This document shows positions 18,069-26,967 of a stretch of 46,225 nt of DNA, piece after piece (position 1 is the stretch's first letter; each line of letters opens with the position of its first letter). The position numbers and the translations under genes are program-made. The notes below the pieces were generated by a model. That model was given only the letters and a program-made list of their open reading frames with translations, had not been told where the DNA came from and made no database searches. Source of the stretch: Comamonadaceae bacterium (GTDB taxonomy: Bacteria > Pseudomonadota > Gammaproteobacteria > Burkholderiales > Burkholderiaceae_C); assembly GCA_013297925.1 (NCBI GenBank), contig JAAFJC010000022.1:1-46225 (forward strand), in the 5' to 3' direction.

Positions 18069-18800
18069 ATGGCTAGCACGCATTTCGGCTTCAAAACTGT
18101 GGATGAAAACGAGAAAGCCGCCCAAGTGCGTGGCGTGTTTGATTCCGTCGCCTCCAAATACGATGTGATGAACGATCTGATGTCTGCGGGTCTGCATCGC
18201 GGCTGGAAGGCATACACCGTGCTCGTCTCGGGTGCGGGGCTCGGCTCCAAGGTGTTGGATGTGGCTGGCGGCACGGGGGATTTGGCTTTGGCGTTTGCCA
18301 AAAAGGTCGGCGAAACCGGCGAAGTCGTCCACACCGACATCAACGAAGCCATGCTGCGCGTGGGACGGGATCGCTTGGTGGATGCGGGCTATACCTTGCC
18401 CACCCTGGTGTGCGATGCGGAAAAGCTGCCGCTGCCCAGCAATCATTTCGATGTCGTCACAGTTGCTTTCGGTTTGCGCAACATGACGCACAAGGAAGAA
18501 GCGCTGGCCGAGATGTGCCGCGTTTTGAAGCCCGGCGGCAAGCTTTTGGTGCTGGAATTCTCCAAAGTCGCCCAGCCTTTGCAAAAGGCCTACGATTGGT
18601 ATTCCTTTTCGATCCTGCCAAAATTGGGCTCATGGGTTGCGGGCGATGCGCAAAGCTATCAATATTTGGCTGAGAGCATTCGCATGCATCCCGATCAGGA
18701 GACGCTCAAAACCATGATGCTCTCACAAGGCTTTGGCCACGTTGATATACACAATATGACAGCGGGCGTGGTGGCATTGCATATGGGGATCAAGTGCTGA
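18069..18800 (+). CDS. ubiE: Ubiquinone/menaquinone C-methyltransferase UbiE
   Basis: A 243-residue class I SAM-dependent methyltransferase that C-methylates the benzoquinol ring in ubiquinone synthesis. The start [20 protein letters not shown] with [20 protein letters not shown] is the UbiE signature. The SAM motif is [15 protein letters not shown], followed by [20 protein letters not shown] and [12 protein letters not shown]. Length is normal. It sits in the chain DUF971 - ubiE - Tim44-like - ubiJ - ubiB. The 5' leader is essentially repeat R4, so translation starts without an evident ribosome site. Confidence 0.96.
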   Translation: MASTHFGFKTVDENEKAAQVRGVFDSVASKYDVMNDLMSAGLHRGWKAYTVLVSGAGLGSKVLDVAGGTGDLALAFAKKVGETGEVVHTDINEAMLRVGRDRLVDAGYTLPTLVCDAEKLPLPSNHFDVVTVAFGLRNMTHKEEALAEMCRVLKPGGKLLVLEFSKVAQPLQKAYDWYSFSILPKLGSWVAGDAQSYQYLAESIRMHPDQETLKTMMLSQGFGHVDIHNMTAGVVALHMGIKC

Positions 18801-18866
18801 TGGCACTTGCATTTTGGTCAGTCAGCGGCATGTACGGGATTGAATTTTTTCAATGAGGCAAGGCAA

Positions 18867-19877
18867 ATGAAGTTACTTTCTTACATCATCACAGGCATCA
18901 TGGCGGCGAGCTTGGCGCTCGTGAGCTTTGACGCAGACGCTGCCAAACGCATGGGCGGCGGTAAATCCATGGGCAAACAGTCCAACAACGTCACTCAGAG
19001 CCAGGGCGCTCCCGCTGCCCCGGCTGCAGCTCCTGGCGCTGCAGCAGCTGCAAAGCCTGCTGCGCCCGCCGCTGCAGGCGCAGCCGCTGCCGCCCCCAAG
19101 AAGCCTTGGGGCGCGATGCTCGGCGGTTTGGCAGCTGGCCTGGGCCTCGCATGGCTGGCCAGCTCGCTCGGCTTGGGCGAAGCCTTTGGTCAAATCTTGA
19201 TGTTTGGTTTGCTCGCTTTGCTGATCATGGTGGCCGTGGGTTGGTTCATGCGCCGCCGCGCTGCCAATCAAGGCGGTATGCAGCAAAACTCCCCTTACGC
19301 GATGGCAGGCGCTGGCGCACCTAACGTGCCCCAAGTTGATACCCAACGCAGCTACAGCCCAGAAAACGTGGGCAACGATGCATCTGCCCGCCCTTGGGAG
19401 CGCAATTCCACGGCTTTCCAGGCGCAGACACAATCCACCGGCGGCAGCCTGATTGGTTCACGCCTGACTGGCGGCTCCAGCAACTGGACGATCCCCGCTG
19501 ATTTCGACGCTCCAGCCTTCTTGACCACAGCCAAGCAAGCCTTCGTGGCCTTGCAGGCGGCTTGGGATAAAAACGACGTGAAGACACTGGGCACGATGAT
19601 GACAGACGACATGCTGCGCGAAATCCGTCAGCAGCTCTCCGAGCGCGATCAGCACATTGGTGGGGCATTCAACCACACCGAAGTGGCCGCACTGGATGCC
19701 AAGCTTCTCGGCATTGAAGACACGGGCACCGACTGGATGGCCAGCGTTGAGTTCTCCGGCATGATCAAAGAAGATCCATCCCAGAGCCCTGGCCCCTTCC
19801 GCGAAGTGTGGAACATGACCAAACCCAAAGACGGCAGCGCAGGCTGGCTCGTTGCAGGTTTGCAGGCTTTGAACTGA
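18867..19877 (+). CDS. Tim44-like domain protein (putative membrane or import-related)
   Basis: A 336-residue protein. An N-terminal signal (LLSYIITGIMAASLALVSFDADA) is followed by a Ser/Gln then Ala/Pro low-complexity stretch, a hydrophobic segment with one or two helices (LGGLAAGLGLAWLASSLGLG and ILMFGLLALLIMVAVGWFM), and a C-terminal Tim44-like domain from about residue 215 (FLTTAKQAFVALQAAWDKND, MMTDDMLREIRQQL). The mitochondrial relative anchors the import motor; the bacterial role is unknown. The start at 18867 has a GAGGCAAGG site; the frame is open from 18807 but the extra 20 residues look non-native. It lies between ubiE and ubiJ, and a strong terminator follows the stop. Confidence 0.9.
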   Translation: MKLLSYIITGIMAASLALVSFDADAAKRMGGGKSMGKQSNNVTQSQGAPAAPAAAPGAAAAAKPAAPAAAGAAAAAPKKPWGAMLGGLAAGLGLAWLASSLGLGEAFGQILMFGLLALLIMVAVGWFMRRRAANQGGMQQNSPYAMAGAGAPNVPQVDTQRSYSPENVGNDASARPWERNSTAFQAQTQSTGGSLIGSRLTGGSSNWTIPADFDAPAFLTTAKQAFVALQAAWDKNDVKTLGTMMTDDMLREIRQQLSERDQHIGGAFNHTEVAALDAKLLGIEDTGTDWMASVEFSGMIKEDPSQSPGPFREVWNMTKPKDGSAGWLVAGLQALN

Positions 19878-19896
19878 TCTGTCCTGTTCTCTCCCC

Positions 19897-19922
19897 AAAA
19901 GCCCGGTTCGCCGGGCTTTTTT
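19897..19922 (+). terminator. Rho-independent terminator after the Tim44-like gene
   Basis: AAAAGCCCGG and CCGGGCTTTT pair perfectly around a TTCG loop, followed by further T residues. This is a canonical intrinsic terminator 20 bases after the stop codon, ending the oxidase-DUF971-ubiE-Tim44 transcript, so ubiJ-ubiB needs its own promoter in the 164 bases that follow. Confidence 0.93.
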
Positions 19923-20086
19923 GTGCCTGGAGTGATTCGCCTCGCCATAACGCGCGACAAGTGTCGCGCAAGCGCGGCAGGAGACCATGAGGCCGTGACG
20001 CCGTGACGCATACGCCGAGCGCAGGCCAAAGAACGCCACCCAAGCCAAGACCACAAAGCGCCATCACCCCAAAATAAGCAGAGATA

Positions 20087-20617
20087 ATGCAAAGCATGAG
20101 CACCGCCCCCAGTTTCCCGATTCCCAAGCCACCCGATTGGCTGTTGCACGAAATGCAGCAGCGCGTTGTGTTGCTGCTCAATCATGTGATGCAGCAAGAA
20201 CCGGAGGCTTTGGCACGATTAAAGAGGCAAAAAGGGCAAGTCGCCGGCATAGAATCTGCGTGGGTAGCTATGAAATTAAGAGTGACTCCGGCTGGCTTGC
20301 TGGATCTGGCAGAAGCTGATGCAGAGCCTGATTTATCGCTCAAAGTGCTCGAGGCCAATCCTTTGAGCATCCTGCAAACCCTGCTCAGCGGCGAAAAGCC
20401 TCGTATGGAAGTCTCAGGTGATGTGATGCTTGCAGCAGAGGTTAATTGGCTGGTCGATCATGTGCGTTGGGATGTGGAAGAAGATCTCTCTCGCATCTTG
20501 GGCGATGTGCCAGCGCATACGCTCATGAAGGCTGTGCGCGGCATCGGCGATACGCTCAAAGCCTTCATCGCTCCCAAAATGCAAAAACCTTCCCACCCAG
20601 AATCCACCACCTCATGA
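20087..20617 (+). CDS. ubiJ: Ubiquinone biosynthesis accessory factor UbiJ (SCP2 domain)
   Basis: A 176-residue SCP2-fold lipid-binding protein that serves with UbiK and UbiB in aerobic ubiquinone synthesis. Supporting text is [30 protein letters not shown], and the C-terminal [20 protein letters not shown] with GDVPAHTLM. Residues about 50-66 ([17 protein letters not shown]) are encoded by dispersed repeat R5, read from the strand opposite to the other coding copies; it takes the place of a beta-strand of the SCP2 core without shifting the frame. ATGs at 20087 and 20096 are both possible starts. Its stop overlaps the ubiB start (ATGA), so the two are translationally coupled. Confidence 0.9.
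   Translation: MQSMSTAPSFPIPKPPDWLLHEMQQRVVLLLNHVMQQEPEALARLKRQKGQVAGIESAWVAMKLRVTPAGLLDLAEADAEPDLSLKVLEANPLSILQTLLSGEKPRMEVSGDVMLAAEVNWLVDHVRWDVEEDLSRILGDVPAHTLMKAVRGIGDTLKAFIAPKMQKPSHPESTTS
20236..20286 (-). repeat. Dispersed repeat, copy R5 (coding, inside ubiJ)
   Basis: GCCGGCATAGAATCTG is identical to 16 bases of copy R2, followed by GTAGCTATGAAATTA. The gene reads it in the sense opposite to R1 and R2, using a frame free of stop codons. The second stem has decayed. Confidence 0.8.
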
Positions 20618-22188
20618 ATTGGCTCACCCGTTTTGCTCGTGGGAGCTATATTGTCTTCATTGTGTTGCGCTTCGGGCTCGATCAGCTTGTGCTCACCAGC
20701 TTCCAAAAGCCGTGGCTGAAAATCATTGCGCGCATTGCTTCGCTAGGCAGAAATTTAAGTGCACCTCGCGGCCAGCGCCTTCGTGAAGCCTTGGAAGCGC
20801 TTGGGCCCATCTTCGTGAAATTCGGCCAAGTGCTTTCTACCCGGCGTGATTTGCTGCCTACCGATATTGCCGACGAGCTGGCCAAACTACAAGATCGCGT
20901 GCCACCCTTTGATGCAGCAATCGCCGTGGCCACGATTGAGCGCTCATTTGGCCGCAAACTGGCCGATATTTTTGAGAGCTTTGAACAAAAGCCGGTGGCC
21001 AGCGCCTCGATTGCGCAAGTGCATTTCGCCACGCTCAAAACCAAAGACGGAAAGCTACGCGATGTGGCGGTGAAAGTGCTTCGCCCCGGCATGCTGCCGG
21101 TGATTGACAAAGATCTGAGCCTGATGCGCATGATGGCCGGCTGGGTGGAGAGTTTGTCCGCAGACGGCAAGCGCTTGAAACCGATGGAAGTGGTTGCGGA
21201 GTTTGACAAGTACTTGCACGATGAGCTGGATCTCGTGCGCGAAGCATCCAATGCTGCGCAACTGCGTCGCAATATGGCGGGCTTGAATCTCGTGATGATT
21301 CCCGAGATGTTTTGGGATTTTTGCCATACTGAAGTGATCGTGATGGAGCGCATGACGGGGCTGCCGATCAATCAGATTGAGCAGCTCAAAGCAGCCGGCG
21401 TGGATTTCAAGAAGCTATCGCGCGATGGCGTGACGATCTTTTTCACGCAGGTTTTCCGCGATGGATTCTTCCACGCTGATATGCATCCCGGCAATATTCA
21501 GGTGAGCCTAGAGCCCGATACCTTTGGCCGCTATATCTCCCTGGATTTCGGCATCGTGGGCACGCTCACCGAGGTGGATAAAGACTATCTAGCCAACAAT
21601 TTCGCCGCCTTCTTCCGCCGCGATTACAAGCGCGTGGCCGAGCTGCATATTGAATCGGGCTGGGTGCCGCAAGCCACTCGGGTGGATGAACTAGAAGCTG
21701 CGATTCGCGCGGTGTGCGAGCCTTTCTTTGATCGGCCGCTTAAAGAGTTGTCGCTCGGCATTGTGCTGATGCGCCTGTTTCAAACCTCGCGCCGCTTCCA
21801 AGTCGAAATTCAGCCCCAGCTCGTGCTCTTGCAAAAGACGCTGCTCAACATCGAAGGCCTAGGCCGCCAGCTCGATCCTGATCTGGATTTGTGGGCCACT
21901 GCCAAGCCTTTTTTGGAAAAATGGATGGCAAGCCAAGTCGGCCCCGAGCGCTTCTCGGATGCGCTCAAAGACCAAGCCCCGCGCTACGCCAAGCTCATCC
22001 CCCACCTGCCGCGTCTGCTCACCGATTTTTTGCAGCGCGAAGGCTCAGGCAACGATGCACTCATCAAAGAACTGCTGCAAGAGCAAAAACGCACCAATGC
22101 CCTGCTGCAAAAAATCGTCTATGGTGCGATCGGCTTCGTGGTGGGTATTGCGCTCATCACACTGTATTTGCGCATTCGGCTTTGGTAG
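20614..22188 (+). CDS. ubiB: Ubiquinone biosynthesis regulatory protein kinase UbiB
   Basis: A 524-residue member of the ABC1/ADCK/UbiB atypical kinase family, needed for ubiquinone synthesis at the inner membrane. The KxGQ motif is [16 protein letters not shown], then [10 protein letters not shown]; the Ala-rich loop is [11 protein letters not shown], the invariant Lys is in [10 protein letters not shown], and the catalytic and metal residues are in [11 protein letters not shown] and SLDFGIVG. Two C-terminal helices end with [20 protein letters not shown]. The ATG at 20614 overlaps the ubiJ stop. The same frame is open upstream through ubiJ but that part is not coding. Confidence 0.96.
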   Translation: MNWLTRFARGSYIVFIVLRFGLDQLVLTSFQKPWLKIIARIASLGRNLSAPRGQRLREALEALGPIFVKFGQVLSTRRDLLPTDIADELAKLQDRVPPFDAAIAVATIERSFGRKLADIFESFEQKPVASASIAQVHFATLKTKDGKLRDVAVKVLRPGMLPVIDKDLSLMRMMAGWVESLSADGKRLKPMEVVAEFDKYLHDELDLVREASNAAQLRRNMAGLNLVMIPEMFWDFCHTEVIVMERMTGLPINQIEQLKAAGVDFKKLSRDGVTIFFTQVFRDGFFHADMHPGNIQVSLEPDTFGRYISLDFGIVGTLTEVDKDYLANNFAAFFRRDYKRVAELHIESGWVPQATRVDELEAAIRAVCEPFFDRPLKELSLGIVLMRLFQTSRRFQVEIQPQLVLLQKTLLNIEGLGRQLDPDLDLWATAKPFLEKWMASQVGPERFSDALKDQAPRYAKLIPHLPRLLTDFLQREGSGNDALIKELLQEQKRTNALLQKIVYGAIGFVVGIALITLYLRIRLW

Positions 22189-22225
22189 GTTTTGGCGGTT
22201 TTTCAAGCAAAAACGACGCTTTGCT

Positions 22226-22266
22226 GGGATGAAATATGCATGGGATGCTCATATTTTTGTAGCAAT
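22226..22266. repeat. Possible worn copy of the dispersed repeat, R6
   Basis: GATGAAATATGCATGGGATG followed by CTCATATTTTTGTAGCAATTC has the order of the element (ATATGC, then GCTC..TAGCAATTC) but many differences. It lies in the gap between the convergent ubiB and lipoprotein genes. Confidence 0.4.
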
Positions 22267-22286
22267 TCTTGATCGCTTTCCATGCA

Positions 22287-24098
22287 TTATTTGAACTGAA
22301 ACACGCCCGAATAACTCACATAGCTGATCGGCATGAACACACCGCCGCCGATGTATTGCAGCTCCAGCGCGTCGTATTGCGTGCCGCTTAGGAAGCCAGT
22401 GATGTCGGGCGTGGTTTGATCGCGTTTGACTGAGGTGTAGATTTGGCCGTAGAAAACGGTAGCTACCAATTTGTGACCCAAATGCGAGGAGGCAATTGAT
22501 CGCCAATCGCGAATCGTTTCGCGGTTTTGCCAAGTCAGGCCGTAGTCGTTGCTGTAGTACAACTTGGGCTCTGGCACCCTAAACCTAACAGAAGTACCGC
22601 CAGCGAACCAAATATGCCTGCCGTCGGCCGATATGGCTGATGCGCGAACCTCAGTACCGACCAGTCGCTTTGTCCAAGTTGCACCGTGATCGCTTGAAAT
22701 GGAGATGTGATATTTATCGTCTATGAGGTCGAAGCCACCAGCAACAACGACGCGTCCGTCTGCCGAGAGCGACAGATTGATCCATTCGAACTGCGTACCG
22801 AGAGTTGTGCCTGACCAAGTTCCCCCCAAGTCGTTAGACAAGTACATCGATGAATCTGGATAAGCGTTGCCCCTAAGCCCTAAAACCAACCGATCAGCAC
22901 GAGGCGTGATTGCGACGGTATTTGGATATTGACCGATGTAGTTATAGTTTCTTTGACTCCAAGTCTGACCTCCATCGACAGAAGTATCCAAATTAATCAG
23001 ATCTGAAACAACGATGACTTTTAGCCCGTCTGCGGATACTGCCAAATCAGTGAATACGGTCGTCCCGAAAAAAACCTCGGTCCATGTCAGACCCGCATCA
23101 CGGGATGCAAAAACTCCACCGAAGCCTCCGCTAGTTTGAAAAGCGGCATACAAGATGCTGCCATCCGAGGAAGATGCCATCTTTTTCCACTCACGGGGCG
23201 GCACGGTGCGCAACACCCAGCTAACTCCTGCGTCAGCAGAGGTCAAAATCTCGCCATCATTCGTGGCGGCAACCAATTTGTTGCCATCCGCTGATGAAGC
23301 CACGCTCACCCAAGAGCGTGTGACATCACGCGCCGTCCACACGAAGCCTGCTGGCTCAGCATTGGTGGGCAAGCTGCCAAATTTGATCGATTGCCCCGCG
23401 TTTTGCGCGAGCTTCCAGCCGCCTGTGCCTACGCCATTGATGCGCACGATATCGCCGATTTGCGGAGCGGTGGGGAGTGTGACCACCACAGGAGAGCTGC
23501 TGTTGGCCAAATAGCCGCGATTGGGCTGGGCTTGCACGGTGGTGCTGGTGACTTCGACCCAGGTCACGCCGGGGCCGGGTGCGCCGTTACACACATAGAG
23601 CGAGCTGGTGATCTCGCTTGCGTCGAGTGTGGTGTTGCCGTTGGCATCCAGCCCGGCGGTAATGCGGCTGCCGGCGTAGGGGCAGTTGCTGCCAGCGGGC
23701 TCGGCAGCCGATGCGATCAAGGTTGATGTGCCATTCGTACCATTGGCGCCAGTTGCACCGTTGCTGCCCGTCGCGCCATTCGCACCGTTGCACACATAGG
23801 CCGTGGCGCTGATCTCGGCAGTATCGAGCGCTGAATTGCCATTGGTATCTAAGCCAGCTTCGGTCTTGATGCCGCCCGTGGCGCAATTGCTGCCAGAAGG
23901 CTCGGCGCTGCTGCGCAGCAAGGTGTTGAGACCGGCCGCTCCTGTGGCGCCTGTGGCGCCAGTCACGCCACTCGCTCCGGCTGTGCTCCCGCCTCCACCA
24001 CCCCCGCAGGCGGCCAGAGCGAATAGAGCGCAAAGCGCTGCAAGCTTAAATGCACGCTGTAAGCAGATGGCTGATTCCTCAATGGAATGATGGCGCAT
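22287..24098 (-). CDS. Lipoprotein with collagen-like repeat, DUF7151-like units and BNR (Asp-box) propeller
   Basis: A 603-residue probable outer-membrane or surface lipoprotein. The lipobox is LFALAACG with Cys31. A Gly-X-Y stretch (GASGVTGATGATGAAG) leads to two DUF7151-like units of about 50 residues (LLRSSAEPSGSNCATGG...; LIASAAEPAGSNCPYAG...), joined by a second Gly-rich stretch (GANGATGSNGATGANGTNG). The C-terminal part has six Asp-box motifs, such as TSADAGVSW, SRDAGLTW, SVDGGQTW, SNDLGGTW, SSDHGATW and SNDYGLTW, as in sialidase-like beta-propellers. The start at 24098 has GTGAGG before it. It may bind a glycan or other surface ligand. It is divergent to the two-component system. Confidence 0.85.
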   Translation of the reverse strand: MRHHSIEESAICLQRAFKLAALCALFALAACGGGGGGSTAGASGVTGATGATGAAGLNTLLRSSAEPSGSNCATGGIKTEAGLDTNGNSALDTAEISATAYVCNGANGATGSNGATGANGTNGTSTLIASAAEPAGSNCPYAGSRITAGLDANGNTTLDASEITSSLYVCNGAPGPGVTWVEVTSTTVQAQPNRGYLANSSSPVVVTLPTAPQIGDIVRINGVGTGGWKLAQNAGQSIKFGSLPTNAEPAGFVWTARDVTRSWVSVASSADGNKLVAATNDGEILTSADAGVSWVLRTVPPREWKKMASSSDGSILYAAFQTSGGFGGVFASRDAGLTWTEVFFGTTVFTDLAVSADGLKVIVVSDLINLDTSVDGGQTWSQRNYNYIGQYPNTVAITPRADRLVLGLRGNAYPDSSMYLSNDLGGTWSGTTLGTQFEWINLSLSADGRVVVAGGFDLIDDKYHISISSDHGATWTKRLVGTEVRASAISADGRHIWFAGGTSVRFRVPEPKLYYSNDYGLTWQNRETIRDWRSIASSHLGHKLVATVFYGQIYTSVKRDQTTPDITGFLSGTQYDALELQYIGGGVFMPISYVSYSGVFQFK

Positions 24099-24245
24099 AG
24101 CAAGCCTCACGTGGTTAGGCATATCGAATTGAAAAAAATAGCCAAACGATTGTCTGAAGCTCCCCAAGCTTTGTCATTAGTCTTTTTGTACCAACGCCCA
24201 GCGCATAAGGTTGCTGCGCAGCGTCACGGGCGGCACAATCCACCC

Positions 24246-24980
24246 ATGATTCGCAAAACCGATCCTGCCCCATCTGATCGCCTCGCGCTGCGAGCTGCCG
24301 CGACGCGCATTGATGTGCTCTTGGTGGATGATCATGATCTGTTTCGCGCGGGCATGCGCTTGATCTTGGGCGATCAGCCGTTGGGCGTGGGCATGCAGAT
24401 CGGGCAGGTGCATGAAGCGGCCAGCTTGGCGCAGGCCTTGGCTTTGGCCGAAGGCAGCAAAGTCGATGTGGTGCTGCTAGATGTGCAGCTGCCGGGCTTG
24501 ATGGGCATTGAAGGGCTGACTTTGCTCAAGCGCCGCTGGCCACAAGCCGCTTTGCTCATGCTCAGTGCGCAGCAAGACAGCGCAACCGTGCGCCTGGCCT
24601 TGCAGCGCGGCGCGCTGGCTTACTTGAGCAAGACCTCATCGCCCGAGCAGATTCGCCAATCGGTGCACATGGCGGCACTGGGGCAAATCAAGCCTTCATT
24701 GCTCGATGTGGCGCAAATGGATTCAAGCTCAGAATCTGGCGAGGCCGCGCACAGTCTTTCTGCGAGGCAGCTGGATGTGCTGCTGCTGATGTGCGAAGGC
24801 CTGAGCAACAAAATCATTGCCTATCGATTGAGCTTGAGCGAAAACACAGTGCGTAACCACGTGGCTGCCATTTTGCGATTCTTGGGTAGCAACACGCGCA
24901 CCGGCGCAGTACTGCAAGCGCAGCGCCAAGGCTTGGTGCAAACCACGCAGCCCGCACCTTTGCAGGCGCTGCCCTCATGA
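24246..24980 (+). CDS. LuxR/NarL-type two-component response regulator
   Basis: A 244-residue response regulator. The receiver domain has DDH (28-30), phospho-acceptor Asp79 in VVLLDVQLPG, and Lys129 in AYLSKTSS. The C-terminal LuxR-type DNA-binding domain is LSARQLDVLLLMCEGLSNKI with LSENTVRNHVAAILRFL. The frame is open from 24087 but that would overlap the divergent lipoprotein gene start, so ATG 24246 is preferred. The kinase gene overlaps its stop (ATGA), so the pair is one operon. The neighbouring lipoproteins on both sides are possible targets. Confidence 0.92.
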   Translation: MIRKTDPAPSDRLALRAAATRIDVLLVDDHDLFRAGMRLILGDQPLGVGMQIGQVHEAASLAQALALAEGSKVDVVLLDVQLPGLMGIEGLTLLKRRWPQAALLMLSAQQDSATVRLALQRGALAYLSKTSSPEQIRQSVHMAALGQIKPSLLDVAQMDSSSESGEAAHSLSARQLDVLLLMCEGLSNKIIAYRLSLSENTVRNHVAAILRFLGSNTRTGAVLQAQRQGLVQTTQPAPLQALPS

Positions 24981-26926
24981 AGCTGGCTTGGCGGCAACGA
25001 TTGGCGCATTGGGCCGCCATGAGCCCAGATCTGAGCGTACGCAATGCGCAAATCGGTTTGGTGCAGGCCAATTCATCCATCTCTGTGCTCGGGGCTTGGG
25101 TCTGCGGCGTGATCATGACGGCAGCGATGTGGCCCTATGTGTCACACACGTTTTCTTTGGCTTGGATCGCTGCGCTGACTTTGCTTTGTATTTACTCGCA
25201 AGCGATCTCGATTGGTTGGAGATGGCATACACCGCGCACCTGGCGGCAGTGGCTTGGCTTGGAGCGCGTGCATACGCGCCGAACCAACCGCGTGATGCAC
25301 GTGATGGCATGCATGAGCCTGCTCTGGGGCCTGTGGTGCTGGCAGGGGTTGACGGCAGCGAGCATCCAGAAGGCATCCACGCCTATGCTGATCGTGGCAT
25401 TGAGTGCCAGCGGTATGAGCGCGGGCGGCATGGCCTATGCGGCGGCGTATTTTCCAGCTGCAGCAATGTATTTGCTGGTCGTGTTGCTGCCCGTCATTTG
25501 GGCAGCAGCCATAGCGCAGAGTGATATGGCGCAAAGTCTGTGGCAAGGTGCGCTCACTTTGCTGTGTGCCTTGCTTTTTTTTGCGCGCACCATCTCCCTT
25601 CGGCTGCGCACCGGCATTGAATTGCAGTTTAAGAACGAACTGCTTGTCCAGCAACTGGCCGAAGAATCGCGGCAAGCCCATCTCGCGCGTGAGCAAGCCG
25701 AGGAAGCCAATCGCGCCAAAACGCGCTTTTTGGCTGCAGCCAGCCACGATTTGCGCCAACCGGCACAGGCGCTGAATCTATTTGTGCAACTTCTTGCCAA
25801 TTCGCAGCCGACTGAGCAACAGCAAACCCTGATCGAGCATATCCGCAAGGCCTGCCACGCAAACAGTGAAATGCTCAATGCCCTGCTCGATTATTCACGC
25901 ATTGAAGCGGGCGTGTTGGTGGCTCAGCCCAGCGCCGTGCCTGTCGCGGCGCTGCTGCATCAACTCGAAGAAGAATTTGGCGCACAGGCCGATCAGCGCC
26001 AGCTCGTCTATCGCACGCGCGATAGCGATTTGCGCATCCACGCCGATGCCACTATGGCGATGCTGATCCTGCGCAATTTTGTGAGCAATGCGCTGCGCTA
26101 CACAGCTACTGGCGGCATTCTCGTGTGCGCACGCCAGCGTGGCCAAGAGGTGCGCATCCAGGTCTGTGATACGGGGCTGGGCATTCCTCTTGAGCAACAG
26201 CAAGCCGTCTTCAAAGAATTTCACCAGCTGGGCAACCCCGAGCGAGACAAACAAAAAGGCTTGGGGCTCGGTTTAGCGATTGCCAAAGGCTTGGCGCAAA
26301 GCATGGGCGCGACAATCCAATTGCGCTCGCGCGTAGGGCATGGCTCGGTGTTCACGCTGTGCTTGCCGCTCTCGCGCGAGGCGATTTCTGAGGACGATTA
26401 TGTGCTGCGCTCGGGTGGATGGATGGCAGCGCAGCTGGCTCGGCCACCCGCTTTCGCGCAGGGCATGGCCCCTGAGAGCCAATCATCCCAAGCCTCATCC
26501 GAGCAGCTTTTGCAGGGGCTGCGTATCCTGGTGGTGGATGATGAAGCTGCTTTGCGTATCAGCATGCAAGCACTTCTGCAAAGCTGGGGCTGCGAAGTGC
26601 GCACCGCTGAGGGCTGGCAAGAGGCACTCGCCCTATGCGAAGGTTTAGATCTGCATGCTGAGCTTGCGTTTAAGAACAAAGGCTTTGTGCCTGATTTACT
26701 CATCACCGATTACCGCCTGCGCGAAGGTGTGAGCGGCGCGGAAGTGATCATCGCCTTGCGCAAAGCTCTGGGGCAAGCATTGCCCGTCATCATCATCACA
26801 GGCGATACCGATCCTTCGCGCATCCGCGAAGCGAGCTTGCAGGCAGCCACGTTGCTCCACAAACCAGTCGGCGTATTAGCGCTGCGTGATGCCATCTTGG
26901 CTCTTTGTCACTCCACAGCCGAATAA
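24977..26926 (+). CDS. Hybrid sensor histidine kinase with C-terminal receiver domain
   Basis: A 649-residue inner-membrane kinase. About six hydrophobic helices occupy residues 30-210 (for example GVIMTAAMWPYVSHTFSLAW, LIVALSASGMSAGGMAYAAA), with no obvious periplasmic sensor domain, then a short coiled coil (ESRQAHLAREQAEEANRAKT). The H-box is AAASHDLRQPAQAL with His257; ATPase boxes are LRNFVSNALRYT, VCDTGLGI and GLGLGLAIAKGL. A receiver domain follows (ILVVDDEAALRISMQALL) with phospho-acceptor Asp578 in LLITDYRL. The DLRQP form of the H-box is common in Burkholderiales hybrid kinases. It overlaps the response regulator stop by 4 bases. Confidence 0.93.
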   Translation: MKLAWRQRLAHWAAMSPDLSVRNAQIGLVQANSSISVLGAWVCGVIMTAAMWPYVSHTFSLAWIAALTLLCIYSQAISIGWRWHTPRTWRQWLGLERVHTRRTNRVMHVMACMSLLWGLWCWQGLTAASIQKASTPMLIVALSASGMSAGGMAYAAAYFPAAAMYLLVVLLPVIWAAAIAQSDMAQSLWQGALTLLCALLFFARTISLRLRTGIELQFKNELLVQQLAEESRQAHLAREQAEEANRAKTRFLAAASHDLRQPAQALNLFVQLLANSQPTEQQQTLIEHIRKACHANSEMLNALLDYSRIEAGVLVAQPSAVPVAALLHQLEEEFGAQADQRQLVYRTRDSDLRIHADATMAMLILRNFVSNALRYTATGGILVCARQRGQEVRIQVCDTGLGIPLEQQQAVFKEFHQLGNPERDKQKGLGLGLAIAKGLAQSMGATIQLRSRVGHGSVFTLCLPLSREAISEDDYVLRSGGWMAAQLARPPAFAQGMAPESQSSQASSEQLLQGLRILVVDDEAALRISMQALLQSWGCEVRTAEGWQEALALCEGLDLHAELAFKNKGFVPDLLITDYRLREGVSGAEVIIALRKALGQALPVIIITGDTDPSRIREASLQAATLLHKPVGVLALRDAILALCHSTAE

Positions 26927-26967
26927 GGGGCTGAAAACAGAAAACGTTGCACCGGCGCGGCTCAGAA

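Noticed and set aside
19930-20086. Possible small RNA gene between the terminator and ubiJ
   Set aside because: Only a short GC-rich palindrome (GCGCGACA..TGTCGCGC) is visible; there is no promoter or terminator pair to support an RNA gene.
24087-24245. Upstream extension of the response regulator frame
   Set aside because: It would overlap the divergent lipoprotein start and adds residues without receiver-domain similarity.
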